A stretch of DNA of 64,000 nucleotides from Hymenopellis radicata (GCA_015501595.1 JADNRX010000002.1:558001-622000); one strand, 5' to 3'; shown: positions 33,815-46,603, numbered from the stretch's first letter. Numbers and translations: made by a program. The notes: generated by a model not told the origin, from the sequence alone.

Positions 33815-35054
33815 CTAGGGCAGAACATCGTTCCAGTCTTTCCATTCACCCCCGACTTCGCGCACCTTCACTTTCTCACCAGTAACTCCGAAATAGGACG
33901 CTTTGAACCAAGAGTCCATCTCCTCTTCACCGAAAGGACCAAATACGTCGCCTGCCTGTCCTGCTCCAGGCATGTCCCATTTGTATTCATACTTTTTGTC
34001 CGCCGATGGTGGCTCCCAATTAGCATCAACGATACCGGAAGAGCGGACACTGCGAACGAGCTCCTCGTATGTTTTGGAGTAAATGTCGGTATCACCGAGC
34101 GACATGATATTGGACGCGATGTGGGTCATCCGTTCGACATCGGTGAGGGCGTGATGCTGCTTGTCGATGTTCATGGCATCCCCGGCGTGTGATTTCCCCG
34201 CGGCTTTGCTGTAGAATATGATGAGCGCTAGATGGAACCATAAGACGCAATACTGACTGTTTCTGCTTGAGCTTCTTTGCCCGAGTCCCAAGACGTTGTA
34301 GTGCCTCCAAGAGGGTTTCGCCTTTCTTGAGGTACTGAAGAAGGTCTTTCTCCATGGCGTGCACACCGCCTGACTCGGCTATCTCTTGCTCTTCCGCGAG
34401 CATCTTGTCGCGCTGCTCCTTCTCCTGCTGTCGTTTGCGGCGTCTAGCAGCCTTTATCGCCCTTTCGTCTACGCCTTCCATCCAGCGGTCGTGTTGAGCG
34501 TGCACATCGACTGAGCGGACGTAGGAACCGTCATCGGTGAACTTGCCCTCCTCCATCTCCTCGCGCATATTGAATGACGAGAGCTCGAATCCCATGCCGG
34601 CCTTTCTCCGGCGCTCTGCATCGTCTTCGTCCTCCGGCTCATCCTCAGAGCTTTCTTCGCCTGATCCGTTGCCGGTGAACTCCTGCCCTTCAATGTCACC
34701 GAGACGCATATATTCCGTCTTTTTCTTCTTCGGACCATCATCTTGCTCCTTGTCGTCCTTGTCTCCCATTGCAAACATATCATCCTCATCATCATCTCCG
34801 CCATCTGCGTTCTTCTTGCGGCTGAATACAACGCCCTCGCCATCGTCGCTAGAATCCGAGTCATATCCTTCGTTCTTGACGCGCCCTTTTCGATTAGATG
34901 TCTCGAGAGCCGAGTCGACTTGCTCAGCAAAATTCGCGGGATCCTCCGAGGGGTCGACAAAGCGTGTCTTTTTTGAAGGCGCCTGTGACGACGACGAGGC
35001 CTCAGGATCGCCGTTGCTCGTCGCGGCGCGTTTCTGTCCTGCTCGTGGCGGCAT
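33815..35054 (-). CDS. LIN1: Lin1/CD2BP2-type U5 snRNP-associated GYF-domain protein
   Basis: Splicing-related adaptor that binds the U5 snRNP. Start ATG 35054. A long acidic and basic disordered region leads to the family signature FTDDGSYVRSVDVHAQHDRW followed by MEGVDERAIKAARRRK. A C-terminal GYF domain follows: YEYKWDMPG, then GPFGEEEMDSWFKASYFG, where the Tyr-Tyr-Trp and GPF residues form the proline-binding face. One intron of about 55 nt (34200-34255, GTCAGT...TCTACAG) separates KKLKQKQ from the AAGKSHAGDAM exon. About 395 residues. It faces the PQ-loop gene across a divergent promoter of about 100 bases. Confidence 0.9.
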
Positions 35055-35152
35055 GAAGTAGGGGTGTTTGCGTTTGATTGGTCCAGGCCAAACTTTTTAC
35101 CAAATTGAGGCGGATCAGGCTGTCCAGTCCGCTCGTGTGCTCGAGATACCGA

Positions 35153-36954
35153 ATGATTGGCTTATCGTCGTCGGCGCAGCAGGCGTTCAGCGACTTTCTT
35201 GGCTACACGTCCATTGCCTGCTGGCTGGGTGCTCAGTTTCCGTGTGTCATGACTCCGTCGTCAGTAACAGTCGCTATACTGACAATTCAAATAGACAGGT
35301 CTCGAAAATATCCGAAGTAATTCATGCGAAGGTCTCGCTTTGCCATTTCTTGCCAACTGGCTTATGGGTGAGTGCTATCCTCGTCACCAGATTCGCTTAC
35401 ATTCTCACCAATCGCAGGTGATGTGTCCAACTTGATAGGTTGCATCCTGACGCATCAGCTTCCCTTCCAAGTAAGCCGGAACGCGCTTAAATTCACCGAA
35501 TTCTCTTTTAAAATCGTTTTTTCAGACGTATCTTGCCATCTACTTCGTGTTCGTGGACTGTACACTCGTCGGACAGTACATATATTACTCCTGGAAGAGC
35601 CCGCCACCTGTTATCCCACATCGCCGTCGTATGTCCATAGACCGGTCCGCCACGCGGTATCGCACTCTGTCTGTCGTCGCAGGAAACGTGGCCAAAGCAG
35701 CCGCACTAGCAGCGCTGCATGACGAACACGTCGGCCCACCACGGAGGTCCACTCGGAAACGAGGTAGCCAAGATCATTTCCCCGAAACGTCAATGAGCCG
35801 CGTCTCTAGAGAGTCGGATGACGAAGTAGATGAAAGCGCACTGTCCGCGCTGGCAGATAGTTTCCACTCCGAAGGAGGGCGCCATGCTCGAGTCTCTTGG
35901 AGTGTTGAACGCTCTGGGCGTAGGGGAGGAAGCGTTGGAAGACCTTCTATTTCTCGAGCTACCTCAGGCGCGTTACACGTACCCACGACCGAATCCCCAA
36001 CCATGATGGTCACATCCGACTCTCTTATCCGTGGACGCAGCTTACAGCGCGAAGCTGAGATTTTTGATGAACACGCAGCTGCAGATGCTCATCACCGAAG
36101 GTCCAAGGACCGTCGAGGATCTAGTATGATATTCTTTGGCGTCTGGGCATTGTTTAGCTTCGGATTCTTCGCTGGAAATTTGCATGGCCTACCCTCCTAT
36201 AATCCATCATCGAATGTGGGCAAGGTGCTCTTTGCTCGAAATGAGCCGATTCCCTCGTTAGTCAACCTCCCCTCGACGGTTTTAAGCCCACCCGGTTTCA
36301 ACTCCGATGAAGATGTCAGCACTTTCGAGTTTCGGCCCTCCGATTCAACGTTCCAGGAGACTTCAGAGCCCACCAACGAACGCGTCCTGGGTCGTATCTT
36401 TGCCTGGCTATGTACGACTCTATACCTGACATCTCGATTGCCCCAAATATGGAAGAACGTCAGTCCCTCCTTTGCTCTATGTTATGTGACTGACACTGCA
36501 CTCCAAGTATGTCAGACAATCTGTACAGGTCGGTTTTGGCGATTCGTTTGTTTCGATCTCTAATGCACTCTCTAGGGATTGTCGATATATCTCTTCATTT
36601 TCGCGTTCCTCGGTAACACATTCTACGTTGCGTCCATTCTAGCATCGCCGAATGTTTACTTGCCGGCTCCTGCTTCGACTGATTTCATCAAGGAGAGCAT
36701 TCCGTGTGTTTATTTCTCTTTTGTTAGTTCTCCGGTGATTTAACCTTTCTATGCTCAGGTACCTTTTGGGTAGTGGCGGTACCTTGATATTTGATATAAC
36801 CATAGTGATGCAAGCTTTCATTTACCGTCCAAAGCGACACAAGCGAGCCTCTGTGCACGACCGGGCAATGGAGGAGGAGCGGTTACTTGAAAGTGATGCG
36901 CTTGTAAATTCTGTAGAATCTTTGGATGCGGCCCGGAGGTTATCTAGAGGATGA
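35153..36954 (+). CDS. PQ-loop vacuolar transporter (Ypq/PQLC2-type)
   Basis: Seven-helix transporter, probably exporting cationic amino acids from the vacuole. Start MIGLSSSAQQAFSDFLGYTS. The first PQ-loop sequence is AQFP...LENIRSNSCEGLALPFLANW, then GDVSNLIGCILTHQLPFQ and TYLAIYFVFVDCTLVGQYIY. A long Ser/Arg-rich cytosolic loop (about 200 residues) precedes the second PQ-loop, LTSRLPQIWKN, joined through a 21-nt microexon (YVRQSVQ) to GLSIYLFIFAFLGNTFYV. The last helices are LLGSGGTLIFDITIVMQAFI. At 35301 a one-base deletion disrupts the conserved P-Q: CAGGTCTCGAA where CAG GTC CTC GAA is expected. The only splicing escape replaces Gln by Cys-Thr. Ends at TGA 36952-36954. Confidence 0.88.
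36508..36528 (+). other. 21-nt microexon of the PQ-loop transporter
   Basis: TATGTCAGACAATCTGTACAG is preceded by CTCCAAG and followed by GTCGGT. It joins QIWKN to GLSIYLF and encodes YVRQSVQ, which fits the conserved spacing after the PQ motif. It is in frame either way, so skipping would remove seven residues. Confidence 0.75.
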
Positions 36955-37153
36955 TTGTAGCCTAGTTCTCTGTCAGTGTAAAATATAATGGAACATACTT
37001 CCGAGCCCAAGTTGCAAATTCAAGCTCTCACTGAGGCCCTCACGTGTACACCTTCCATTTACTCCGTCACTATAGAGTCAACTCGGATCCTGCTGGCAAA
37101 CGGCATTCCTCCGACCACAAAGGCGACAGCGACAGGTTCTTTTGTCGTCGTGC

Positions 37154-38351
37154 AGCATGTCTTTGATACCGCGACATCCGACCCACAGCGTGGCTGACCC
37201 GACTCCCTATCAACTCGTGGGTACAGACAGGTGATTACAGTGTGCTCGGCGCTGATGAACCCGACAGCGAGCTTTGGTGCTCGATTATCTATCACACCAA
37301 TGTTACACACGCACAGCACGCGCCTTTGCCAAAGACAGCGCCGTCCGACATCTGGATGCGGACGGCGATGAAGTTATGTCTCCCGACGATGAGCCCAGTT
37401 TACCCCAATTGTCGGAGGTAGTGCTTGAGAAAGCAAATCTACGGGCACGTACGTTGTATCTTAATTATCGCTAGTAAACAGCTTATCTTTGCACAGAGGT
37501 TCGCGCGGCATTGTTGGCGGGTAAAGTAGACGAGGCGACCGATCTGCTCAACAAGCATTTCCCGACCGTTTTGAATGCCGATGACAGCACACCACGAAGC
37601 GCACCGCTCAGCGTGACCGTCTACGTGGCCTCCACGTCGGTTGAACCTTCCCATCTCACCTTGAATCTTCGCATCCAATCCTTCATCGAATCATGCCGGA
37701 CTGTACCCTTGCCCTATCCTCCGGCTGACGCTGGATCCGAAACGCCCAAATCACAAAAGCGGACATCGCAGGCCCTCGACGACGACGATCCCAAAGCTCT
37801 GGACCAACAAACGGCATTACTCAAGAGTGCTCAAAAGCTCTACGCACTTGCGAGTCTCCTCTTTCCTCCCGATCGCGAAAAATACATCAAGGAGCTGGGA
37901 AGCGTGCTCGGTATCTTGGCGTACAAGATTCCCGAGGAGAGTTCTGTCTCGAAATACCTTTCCCAAGAGCGGAGAGCGGCAGTTGCGGAGCAAATTAACA
38001 GTGCAATTCTTTGTGAGAGAATTCTTTTTCTTTCATCTTCTCTGATGCTCATTCTGGGAATTGCTTCAGATCGAAGCGGTCTACCAGTGATTCCGAAGGT
38101 TGAGCTAGTGACTAGACGCACGTCGACGCTTTGGGGTTTCTGTCATGACCTTCATGTTCCCGTTTCAGCTGGCGCGCTTCTTCCACCGAGACCAGGCAAG
38201 GACACGCCCGTCCCTTCACTCAAAGGAACCAGTGCCAACGCCAACAAAGACGAAGTATGGACCATATTCTCTTAAATCGTTCAGCACTGATTTCTTCCAG
38301 GAACATGCCCCAACCTTTGATTTTAGTCAATTCATGGATCTCGACGCGTAA
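37154..38351 (+). CDS. LisH-CTLH-CRA protein (RanBP9/10 or GID-type scaffold)
   Basis: Scaffold of the kind found in the GID/CTLH E3 ubiquitin ligase. LisH: LVLDYLSHQCYTRTARAFAK. CTLH: EVRAALLAGKVDEATDLLNK followed by HFPTVL. The CRA part runs through LTLNLRIQSFIESCRTVP, LLKSAQKLYALASLLFPPD and VLGILAYKIPEESSVSKYLS. The tail ends EHAPTFDFSQFMDLDA. Introns at about 37450, 38011 and 38255. No SPRY domain is seen upstream, so the protein is shorter than RanBP9. Just before LisH the frame DEPDSEL changes at 37273-37275, where CTTTGG would need one more T to read into LVLDYL. The 5' end is uncertain: ATG at about 37159 or upstream. Confidence 0.75.
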
Positions 38352-38619
38352 CGCTCGAGTCATTTTCGCTCTCCCTAGCATCTCAGTCCATTCATCCACA
38401 TCTCGACGACATAATATTTATTTGTACCTTTGCATACGTATGTCCTGACTGGACAGTTATCGCTTCAACATACCATAATCGCATTACTACTTCCCTCAAG
38501 AAGTGACACCCTCAACGAATTTTCACGATACCGTACATGTTATACTACATTCAAATCTACTTATTTTCAGAACATGGAACATACACGTCCGCCATATCTT
38601 CACGTAGAAGCGACGACCT

Positions 38620-39641
38620 CTACTGTACGATTTGCACGTCATCCCATCTGCCGTGATTTATCCTCTTCATCAAGCTATCATCTAGGTGACATTCCCTCAT
38701 GCCCAACACTTCCAAGCCCTTCCATCGAGACCAAGGTACCCTGTCCAAGATCTTAGCTGCTTCGGGGTCGGAAGGATGCAACCAAGAATTGCACGACAAA
38801 TCCAACACGACCAGTGTAGGACAGACGTTGGGTAATCGATGTAAAGGAAGGGCTTTGGAAAGATTTATAAGCCCTAAATGGGTGAGTGTAGGTGGGAGTG
38901 TGAGAAGAGTAGATGTAGGGAGAGCTGTCGCAAGGAGCACGAGGGTATGAAACGGTTTGGTAGCCCATTCCAAGTCCTCCGAATCCCATTCCCGCGTTTC
39001 GGACGCCACACGCTCTCTGTTCTCCCGCCTGAGAAAGAAATCATTGGGCAATGTCTGAATTGGTCCAATTACAAAGAGTTGTCCATCAACGTGATCATCT
39101 GGTTCGGCCAACGCGTACAGCTTGGCGTTCGATAACGGCGCGTGGATTGCTGTATCGTGCATGAGCTGGCAGCGCAGGTGCGGCGATATATATGGTAGCA
39201 CTTGATCGAACTCGTCTTTGGGAATTTCCGAGGCAATTATCCGTAGGCAAAGCAGGGAAAGTGGAGGTACAGCGTCATTCGATTTGACAGAGGGCAGACG
39301 GGAGAGGACGACGGAGAGAAGGCGTGCCCTCGTTGATGCATCATGAGGAGAGCGACCATCGCTGCCTTTGGATTGCCAGCTTTTGGGGGGTGTAGGTCCC
39401 GACCAAGTCTTGACGACCTGACCAGGTGTATCGCCAAGATCAAGAGTCAAGAAATCAAAAGGCAGTCTAGATAGATTGGAAACCGTCGGTTTCACTCGCA
39501 AAGTCCTCGCTTGAACATTTCGCTGATGTCTAAACTGTTCTCCTCTGCATTACGAGTTAGATTGATTCGTTCTGGGTTAGCTGGAACTCACCGAAGGGTA
39601 TGCAGAATCGCGTTGACTCTACGGCCCTCGGTATCGGGCAT
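38620..39641 (-). CDS. Hypothetical protein with leucine-rich pattern
   Basis: Not assigned to a family. Start ATG 39641 (MPDTEGRRVNAILHTLRG), one intron (GTGAGT...ATGCAG), then a single long exon. The C-terminal half shows LRR-like spacing: FHTLVLLATALPTSTLLTLP, THLGLINLSKALPLHRLPNV, then TLVVLDLSCNSWL and LEVLGMRECHL. This resembles the LRR tails of fungal F-box-type proteins, but no F-box is present. The N-terminus has FLTLDLGDTPGQVVKTWSG. About 320 residues. It is divergent from AIP1 with only about 120 bases between starts, so a shared promoter is likely. Confidence 0.65.
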
Positions 39642-39759
39642 AGCGTACAATGACTGTCGCTTTACGCAGCCAACGACGGGCAAGCCGTCCGGCTGACATG
39701 AGAGTAGGAGGGTGACATACTCTGATCCAATTTAGGCAGTCTCCATCCTAGTTACCTTG

Positions 39760-42282
39760 ATGTCCTACAAACAGACCTCGCTCTTTCCCGCTAATCCGGC
39801 CACCGCGCGGGGTGTCTCCACCAAGCTCAGCTCCAGCAAGGACAAGGTTGTCTATACAAACGGCAAGGCCGTCATCGTACGTGACAGTGGCAACCACCGT
39901 CTCTCAGTGCTCTGATTCCACACAGATTCGCGATCTCAATGTTGGTTACAGTCCTCTACGATGGCTGTAGATATGCTCAACTACTGCTCTAGAACCCTAG
40001 TCAATCTGTTGCCTACGTTGGCCACGTACAGAACGCTTCCGTCGCCCGCATCTCCCCATCTGGTTACTATTGCGCCTCCGGCGATGTCACGGGAAATGGT
40101 GGGCGTTCTTTATGTCGCAGACTCACTTTGGATTTCTCATATTCATACAGTGAGGGTATGGGACACCGTCGGAGAAGACCAGACGCTCAAAGGAGAATAC
40201 AAGGTCATCTCTGGGCGAATGTACGCGACCATGCTGCGATGACTGCGCTCGATTGCTCATTCACGAGTACAGTAACGATCTCGAATGGGACGGTGAAAGC
40301 AAGCGCATCATCGCAGTGGGCGATGGACGCGAAAAGTATGTCTTTCGTATAAGCATTGCAACCGACTTGGTTTTACCTTGCAGCTCGCAGATTCGGACAC
40401 GCGTTCATGATGGATACTGGGACATCCACTGGTGAGATTAGTGGTCATTCCAAGGTAGGCATTCTTCGATATCCTTACATGACATACTCATCCCCTTTCA
40501 AGCCCATCAACGCGGTTTCCATCCGTCATCAGCGACCATTCAGAGCCGCCACTGCTGCCGACGATAACCTCATTGTATTCCACCAAGGCGCCCCTTACAA
40601 GTACGAGAAGGTCAGTACGCCAGTCTCCTCCATATCTGATACTTACACGACAAACAGACAATCAAAACACACACCAAATTCATCCAAGACGTTCGTTACG
40701 CCCTTTCAGGAGACCATTTCGCCAGCGTTGGCTCTGACGCGAAGATATTCCTCTACGATGGCAAGACCGGAGACACTCTCGGCGAGTTCACGGATAGTTT
40801 GCACAAAGGCTCTATCGTCAGTCCCCTATGCTCTTATGTCGCGTCTTCTGACCTCAGTGCTTCCAGATGGCCTGTTCTTGGAGTGCAGATAGCAAGTCCC
40901 TTGTGACGTCGTCCGCAGATTGTACTGTGAAGCTCTGTAAGTTGACGGTGCATTCTAGGCATGAAAGCTCATATGCTCTAAAGGGGACGTTGAGACACGC
41001 AAATGCACTACGTCTTGGACCATCGGGTCTGGAGTCGACCACCATCAAGTTGGCAATACATGGACTGCTTCTTCTGGTATCGCGTCGTTGTCTCTGGGCG
41101 GTGACCTCAACATCTTCGATCCTCGTGTTGGTGATAAGCCATCCAAGATATTCAGTGTACGTGGGGATCGTCAACATTTTAATAAAGACTAACACACGCT
41201 CACGTCCGTTGTAGGCACCTCAAAAAGCCATCACTGCTATTGCGCCACTGTCATCAGAAGGCACGTTCCTTGCCGGCTGCGCCGATGGTCGTATCCTGTC
41301 GTATTCCCTCTCTTCCGGCGAGTCTTCAGTGCTTAGCGGTGACGGACATTCAAGTCTTGTGACGTCCATTGCTACGAGCCCGAGCGACGGCAAGATCTAC
41401 TCCGCAGGTTTCGACGACCAAGTTCGAGAAATAAGCGGTCACCAGTTCACGTCAGTTACTTCAATCCTCAACACTCTTTTCGTTTCTGAACATCCGTATC
41501 TAGAGCTGCTTCGGTGGCAACTGCTTCTCAGCCAAAGTCTCTTGCTGTTGCTGAAGATTCTTCGGTGTTCGTCGCAGAGATGAACAATGTTGAAGTCATA
41601 AGGTCGAACCAAAAGGTATTTGACATTACGCCCAAGTTTGCGCCCAGTGCCGTTGCAGTTACTGGGTCTCTGGTCGCTGTTGGAGGAGAGGTTCGCGATT
41701 CGCTCTTATCCATTCGTTCTCAGTTAACGCTTGTTGTGCAGCAAAAGGTGCAGTTATATGAGTGGGACGGCAAAGCGCTCAAAGAAAGCGGGACATTGGA
41801 TGGTAACAAGGGCGTAGTTTCTGCGCTTTCCTTCTCTCCCGATGGGAAGTATCTTGCGTCTGGCGATGTACGTCCGTACCTCCGTACTTACTCTGGGATG
41901 AGCTCACTGCTATTTAGTCTTCCGGACGTATCGCGCTATTTGATGCTAAAGCCAAATCGGTTAGTCCCTCAGTCACTCGTGGTTCTCAGTCCATTAACGC
42001 ATCCCATAGCTTATAACTTCCCGCTGGTCGTTCCACACTGCACGGGTCAACTCCATCTCGTGGACCTCCGACTCCAAGCACTGTGCTTCTGGCTCTTTGG
42101 ACACCCATGTGTATATATGGAGCGTAGAGAAGCCGATGAAGAACATTGCACTGAAGAATGTAGGTCCTGGAGGCGTGAACTGCGTTCTGTGGGTGGAAAG
42201 CGGAGACGGAAAGCAAGGCAAAGTTGTTAGCGCTGGTGCTGATGCTTGTGTGCGTCTTTTCGAAGTCAAGTTCCACGCTTAA
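39760..42282 (+). CDS. AIP1: Actin-interacting protein 1 (WD40, Aip1/WDR1)
   Basis: Cofactor of cofilin that speeds actin filament disassembly. Two seven-bladed WD40 propellers over about 600 residues in many exons. N-terminal MSYKQTSLFPANPATARGVS is typical. Then come GHVQNASVARISPSGYYCAS, VRVWDTVGEDQTLKGEYKV, NDLEWDGESKRIIAVGDGRE, CSWSADSKSLVTSSADCTVK and ASLSLGGDLNIFDPRVGDK. Next are GTFLAGCADGRILSYSL, LSFSPDGKYLASGD, WSFHTARVNSISWTSDSKHC and THVYIWSVEKPMKNIALKN. It ends VRLFEVKFHA. Splice sites were placed by keeping these blades continuous; for example CTCGCAG is used rather than TTGCAG before FGHAFMMD. No frame break seen. Confidence 0.94.
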
Positions 42283-42414
42283 GCTGCAAAGGAATAAAGG
42301 AATAGAAGTTTGTATAGTACTAGGGCTTGGATACGTACGTTGACAATGGACAATGAATGGTGGTACAGGCGGACCCAGGACTTAGCGTCAAAGAACAGGC
42401 AAGTGTAACGTATA

Positions 42415-44633
42415 TCATTTCCGCAAGCGAAAGACTGTCTTCGCTCCTGTAGGAACAGAAGTAATACCAGGGTGCCAATTGAGCATGATGCGCTTCTGTT
42501 CCTCGAAGCTCTTCTGCCGTAGGTTCGGCGGAACGAGAATTTCGTACTTTCTTACTATACTAGCAAGAATACAGACAGCCTCGGTCGTGGCGAAACGCTG
42601 GCCGAGACAGGTTCTAGGGCCACCTGAAAAGCCGAGGACTTGGATCAAGTGTCAGAGATTGAAGCTGGTAACGGAAGCAGGTGTTCTTACATGCGTCTCG
42701 AGGCCATCGATATGTGTCTGTGTCGATGAAGTGCTCTGGTCTGAACTCCTCTGCGTCAGGTCCCCAATACATGGCTGCGTATTCGTCAGTACGGACACGG
42801 CGGTAGAGCTTGAGGAGGGAGAGTACGATTTATGTGTAGGCCAGAAACATCCACCATCAGAATGGTGCCCTTTTCAATCGGGATAGCGAACGGTTCAGCA
42901 TGGTCCACCGTCTTGCCGTCGGGTGATAGCTGGAACTTGTGGCCTGTGATGACAGTGTCTTTCTGCACTAGCTTTCCGAACCTCGGGACCGCAGGAAGGA
43001 GACGGAGGGTTTCCATGAAAGTTGCGGTAGTGTATTCCTAGACGTAGAGGTATTGGGTGGGCTGTTGGTGTGCTAGGCAATACGTGAACACGCACAAACT
43101 TGGTCAGATAGTCTTTGTATGTCTAGAACACGAGGTGAGTGTTGTGGGACAAAGGAAAGTGACGAGCGCACTGGAGGGGGACCTTCCCGAGGCCAAACAC
43201 TGTTCACTTCCTTGAGTATCCCCTCTTGGATCTCAGGATAAAGGGCAAGTATCGATAAAGTGAAAGACGCGGTATGCGCAGTTGTTTCTAGGAAGTATTA
43301 GCAAAGTCTGAGCATCCCGATATCATTCACTATACCTTGTCCAGCGAGTAGAAAGGCCTGTTCATGAAGGTTCAGTTTCCAACGAGAGCAAGGAATGTAA
43401 GTACCAAGGTATTTGACAAGAACTCATCGTCGGTTAACGTCTCTGCAAAAGACATCGAGTTAGCTTCTACCAGATTCCTTAGCAGCGCAGCCTCCATGTC
43501 CGCCTTCTTCCCGTCCGCCACCCATGTTCGAGCTCCAGCTATAACATCTAGCATATGATATTGTAGCGCGTCGTACGCTGCCTTTGTCTCTTTTAGGAGC
43601 GGCGTCAAGAAAGGGATGTAGAAAGTGTTCGATATGGTGTCCACAATCTTGGGTGTCAGGACTTTATAGACCAGTCGCGACATCGCCTTCGTGACTGCTG
43701 TGTGGAAGTCCATGACTTCGCTTGGCGGCGGCGGCTCGTCAAAGGCCTTCCACGTTCCACGCCGCCCGAATCCAGTCGATGATATAACCAGAAGTGTCAG
43801 CTAATGTACAGTTAAGTTCAGTCCCATCGCAAGCAGGGGAGATCGGTTGAAACCAACCTGGGAGAGCTCGACAGAAAGATCAATCGGCTTTTCCGGATCC
43901 TTGCGACTGTCGATATCCGAGAACCACTCCTCGATAAGACGTATGCTCTCTTTCCATACAAGCGCATTGTTAGCCTTATCGCGGCGCGTCAGTTGAATGG
44001 GACATGATGAATACGCGAGCGCGTACTTCATTGAACGCGGGTTAGCTACCATTCGGTGACGCTTCCAGACTGCCCCTCGGCGCTGACAACGTTTGGACCA
44101 TAGATGTTGAGCATTTCGTACTAGTCGGCTTCTTTTCAGAGATAGTACGAACACCACGGAATGGTGAAAACACGCACGGCAGCTACGTCCTTGATGAATG
44201 TGTGGCGATCAGAACATATCTTCTTGGCGGCTTCTGCGTCTGTGATGAAGTATGTCGGGCGTGCACCCCAGACCGAGGCACAGCTCAGACAAGTACTTCC
44301 ATATTCGCGTACACTACAGATAACATGACATTCAGTCGGTATCAGCAGGTCCGACTCTCACCTGTGAACTTGCCAAAGTAATCACCGACTGTCCCTCGGA
44401 AAGGATAGAATGTCCCGGCCAGCAACTGAAGCGCACCCAGGGGAAAAATCCAGATCTTATTTCCTCCTGGACATGTAGCTCTTTTTCCCATGTGAGAAAG
44501 GGTCCTCCGAAGAGCATAATTAAGGCACTCACTTCAACCTCTGCTCTACTCGGTGCGCCAAGTACCAAGCTTTGAGCGCGTTTCCGGCTCCCAGAAACGC
44601 GAGGACTGCTAGAACAATCTGTAGCGGGGACAT
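42415..44633 (-). CDS. Cytochrome P450 monooxygenase
   Basis: Microsomal heme monooxygenase. Start ATG 44633 gives an N-terminal anchor MSPLQIVLAVLAFLGAGNAL. Motifs: I-helix AGQETTAHT (exons joined across an intron near 43290-43340), K-helix ExxR in ETLRLLPAVPRFGKL, and the heme loop GFSGGPRTCLGQRFA with the axial Cys. About ten introns. The overall layout is normal at about 550 residues. The CYP family cannot be named from motifs alone; basidiomycetes carry many expanded families. No partner biosynthetic genes are adjacent (AIP1 downstream, NOP53 upstream), so a standalone detoxification or modification role is as likely as a pathway step. Confidence 0.9.
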
Positions 44634-44954
44634 AACGGGGGACGTGGTCGTGTGGAACTTAGAGCTTCCAACATTAGACCAGTCATGCCATGGGTATTTA
44701 TGAGAAAGCTCATTCAGTCGATATACCCAACTGGGGAAAGAGTGTACGCCATCATACGTCCACATGGACTGACAGCGAATTGACAGGGTTGATGCATCTA
44801 GCCAGCACTAGTTGGCCACTCGCACAACTACTTACTTCAATTGCCAGTCCTGCCACTGGAATGCATGAGCGGATATCCTTCTAACCGAATGTCACTTGAA
44901 TTACAAACACGGCATTCAAAGTCGTGATACGGTTGCCAACGTTCAAAACATGGG
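44634..44954. other. Intergenic: P450 promoter and NOP53 3' end
   Basis: Upstream of the P450 start. An in-frame extension to 44765 exists but adds no anchor-like sequence, so it is probably 5' UTR. No other gene seen. Confidence 0.45.
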
Positions 44955-46603
44955 TCACTCGAATCTTTTCCACGCATGCTTCTCGTATTCAATAGTCTCT
45001 TTGCGGCGTTTCTTGGGTCTACAAAATCAACAAAACGTTAGAGCGAGGAAAGCTAGTTTGATTGGCACGTACAGCACTAGCGCTCTTGGTTCCAAGCGGC
45101 CGCGTTGTTGAAGGCTAATGAACCGGTCACGGAACATGTTGCCCTCCACCTTGTAGGACATGAGAATCGTGTGGGAATCGCGATAATCGAAGAACGTACC
45201 TTGAGTGCTCGTAAACTCTCACTCAGATCCTCCCCTAGTTGCACGTCGACGTTCCCTTCGGCTACCTTGTGCTTGCCAAGTTTTTGCCCAGACAGTCCGC
45301 GTTTGAGTCTTGCAGCAAGGGCCTGCTCGCGTTCTCTCCGCTCTTCCGCCCGTTGCTCTGCGGTCTTGTGGACCTCTTTGCGCAGGAACTTGGCACGCTC
45401 GATGGTGGACATCATTTTCTTGTTGGCTATCCTGTGAGCGAGGGCACGTTTCTGACAGAACATTCTCAATAACAGAGCGGAAACACAGAGATAAAGCCAG
45501 TACCTCTGCCAGAACCTTTTCAGCCTTTCTCCGCTGTTGTTTGGTTTTCCGCTCAGGCATGGCCTTGGCGAAGGAAACTGTTGTTTCTTCCTCTTCGTCA
45601 TTGGTGTCCGCGGTTGGCACGTCAAGGGTCATCCCGAGGGCGCCGATGTCTTCAGCGTTGGCATCTACGCGTGCTTGTTCCATCCGCTTCTTGACCACAG
45701 CTTGTTTTTCAGCCTCTAGCACTCTCTTTTCCTCGATCTCGTGAGCCTTCAGTAGTAGTTCTTGATGAGCATTAACGGGAGGGTTGTACGAAGTGCCAAG
45801 ATGAGGTTCGACAACAGCAGGGACCTCAATCAAATCGCGGGCCTTTGTATAGACGGGAGCCTGATGAAGACTGAGTACTGTTCGACTATTTGACGCAGTA
45901 CTACACACCTTTATGACCCTCTTTTGCAAGTGTTCGGTGCCCATTGGAACCTCTGCGGGTTCTTCAACGCTTTCTGTCCAAGGATCGTATCCCCCGCTCC
46001 GTCTCACTGCCTCTGTCAGACCCATGATGGCGCTTCCAGCACCGATCTCTGTAGGGTCCACATAACTGTTGAGAGGGCCTTTCCGAGGACGTTTTGCTAT
46101 CCGGAGTAGCCGTTCTTTTTCTTCTTTGGAAATAACAGCTTTTCGTTTTGTGGAGGTTGTCGTTCGTGAAAAAACTGCAGGAACAGCTGATCGTTGTGCG
46201 AGTATTTTCGAAGCCGTCGTCTGTAGAGATTTGGTGTGGACTACGGTTTTGCGTACTGATATCGGACTGTCATAAGAGATGGTTATGATTGCGAAAGGCC
46301 ACATACTTTGATCATCGCCTGTAGTGTCCACGACGAAGAGGTCGTCGGTTGGCACTTTTTGTACAACCGTTCTGGGTGATTCAAAGTAAGTGAACGGACA
46401 ATAATATCCAACAATAAAACGTACCCCCAAACTCGCTCTTCATCCCGCATCACCTCCATGCCCTCTTCAACGTCTTCAATGTTGACATTTTTGCGCCATG
46501 CACGTTTTCCTTTGCGACTAGACTGCGAGTGCTGAGCGGGCGCTCCGACCGCAGAGCCGCGCTTTTTTGACTTTGTTGCCGACGATGAAGCAGAGGCCGA
46601 CAT
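44955..46603 (-). CDS. NOP53: Nop53/GLTSCR2 ribosome biogenesis factor
   Basis: Nucleolar protein of 60S assembly that recruits the Mtr4-exosome for 7S processing. Start at 46603 (MSASASSSATKSKKRG) or 46618. Early motif KGKRAWRKNVNIEDVEEGME, then KVPTDDLFVVDTTGDD, KRPRKGPLNSYVDPTE and TSYNPPVNAHQELLLKAHE. The C-terminal half is a long basic helix region with GQKLGKHKVAEGNVDVQLGE and FRDRFISLQQRGRLEPR. After the last intron (GTACGT...TTTGTAG) come PKKRRKETIEYEKHAWKRFE and TGA. About 445 residues. It is arranged head to head with TFB2, with 71 bases between starts, so a bidirectional promoter is likely. Confidence 0.92.

Noticed and set aside
34537..35061. 174-codon plus-strand ORF over Lin1
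   Set aside because: Mirror of the acidic Lin1 exon; Ser-rich composition arises from antisense Glu/Asp codons.
42415..44633. Long plus-strand ORFs over the P450 gene
   Set aside because: They are shadows of P450 exons; the heme, ExxR and I-helix motifs are all on the minus strand.
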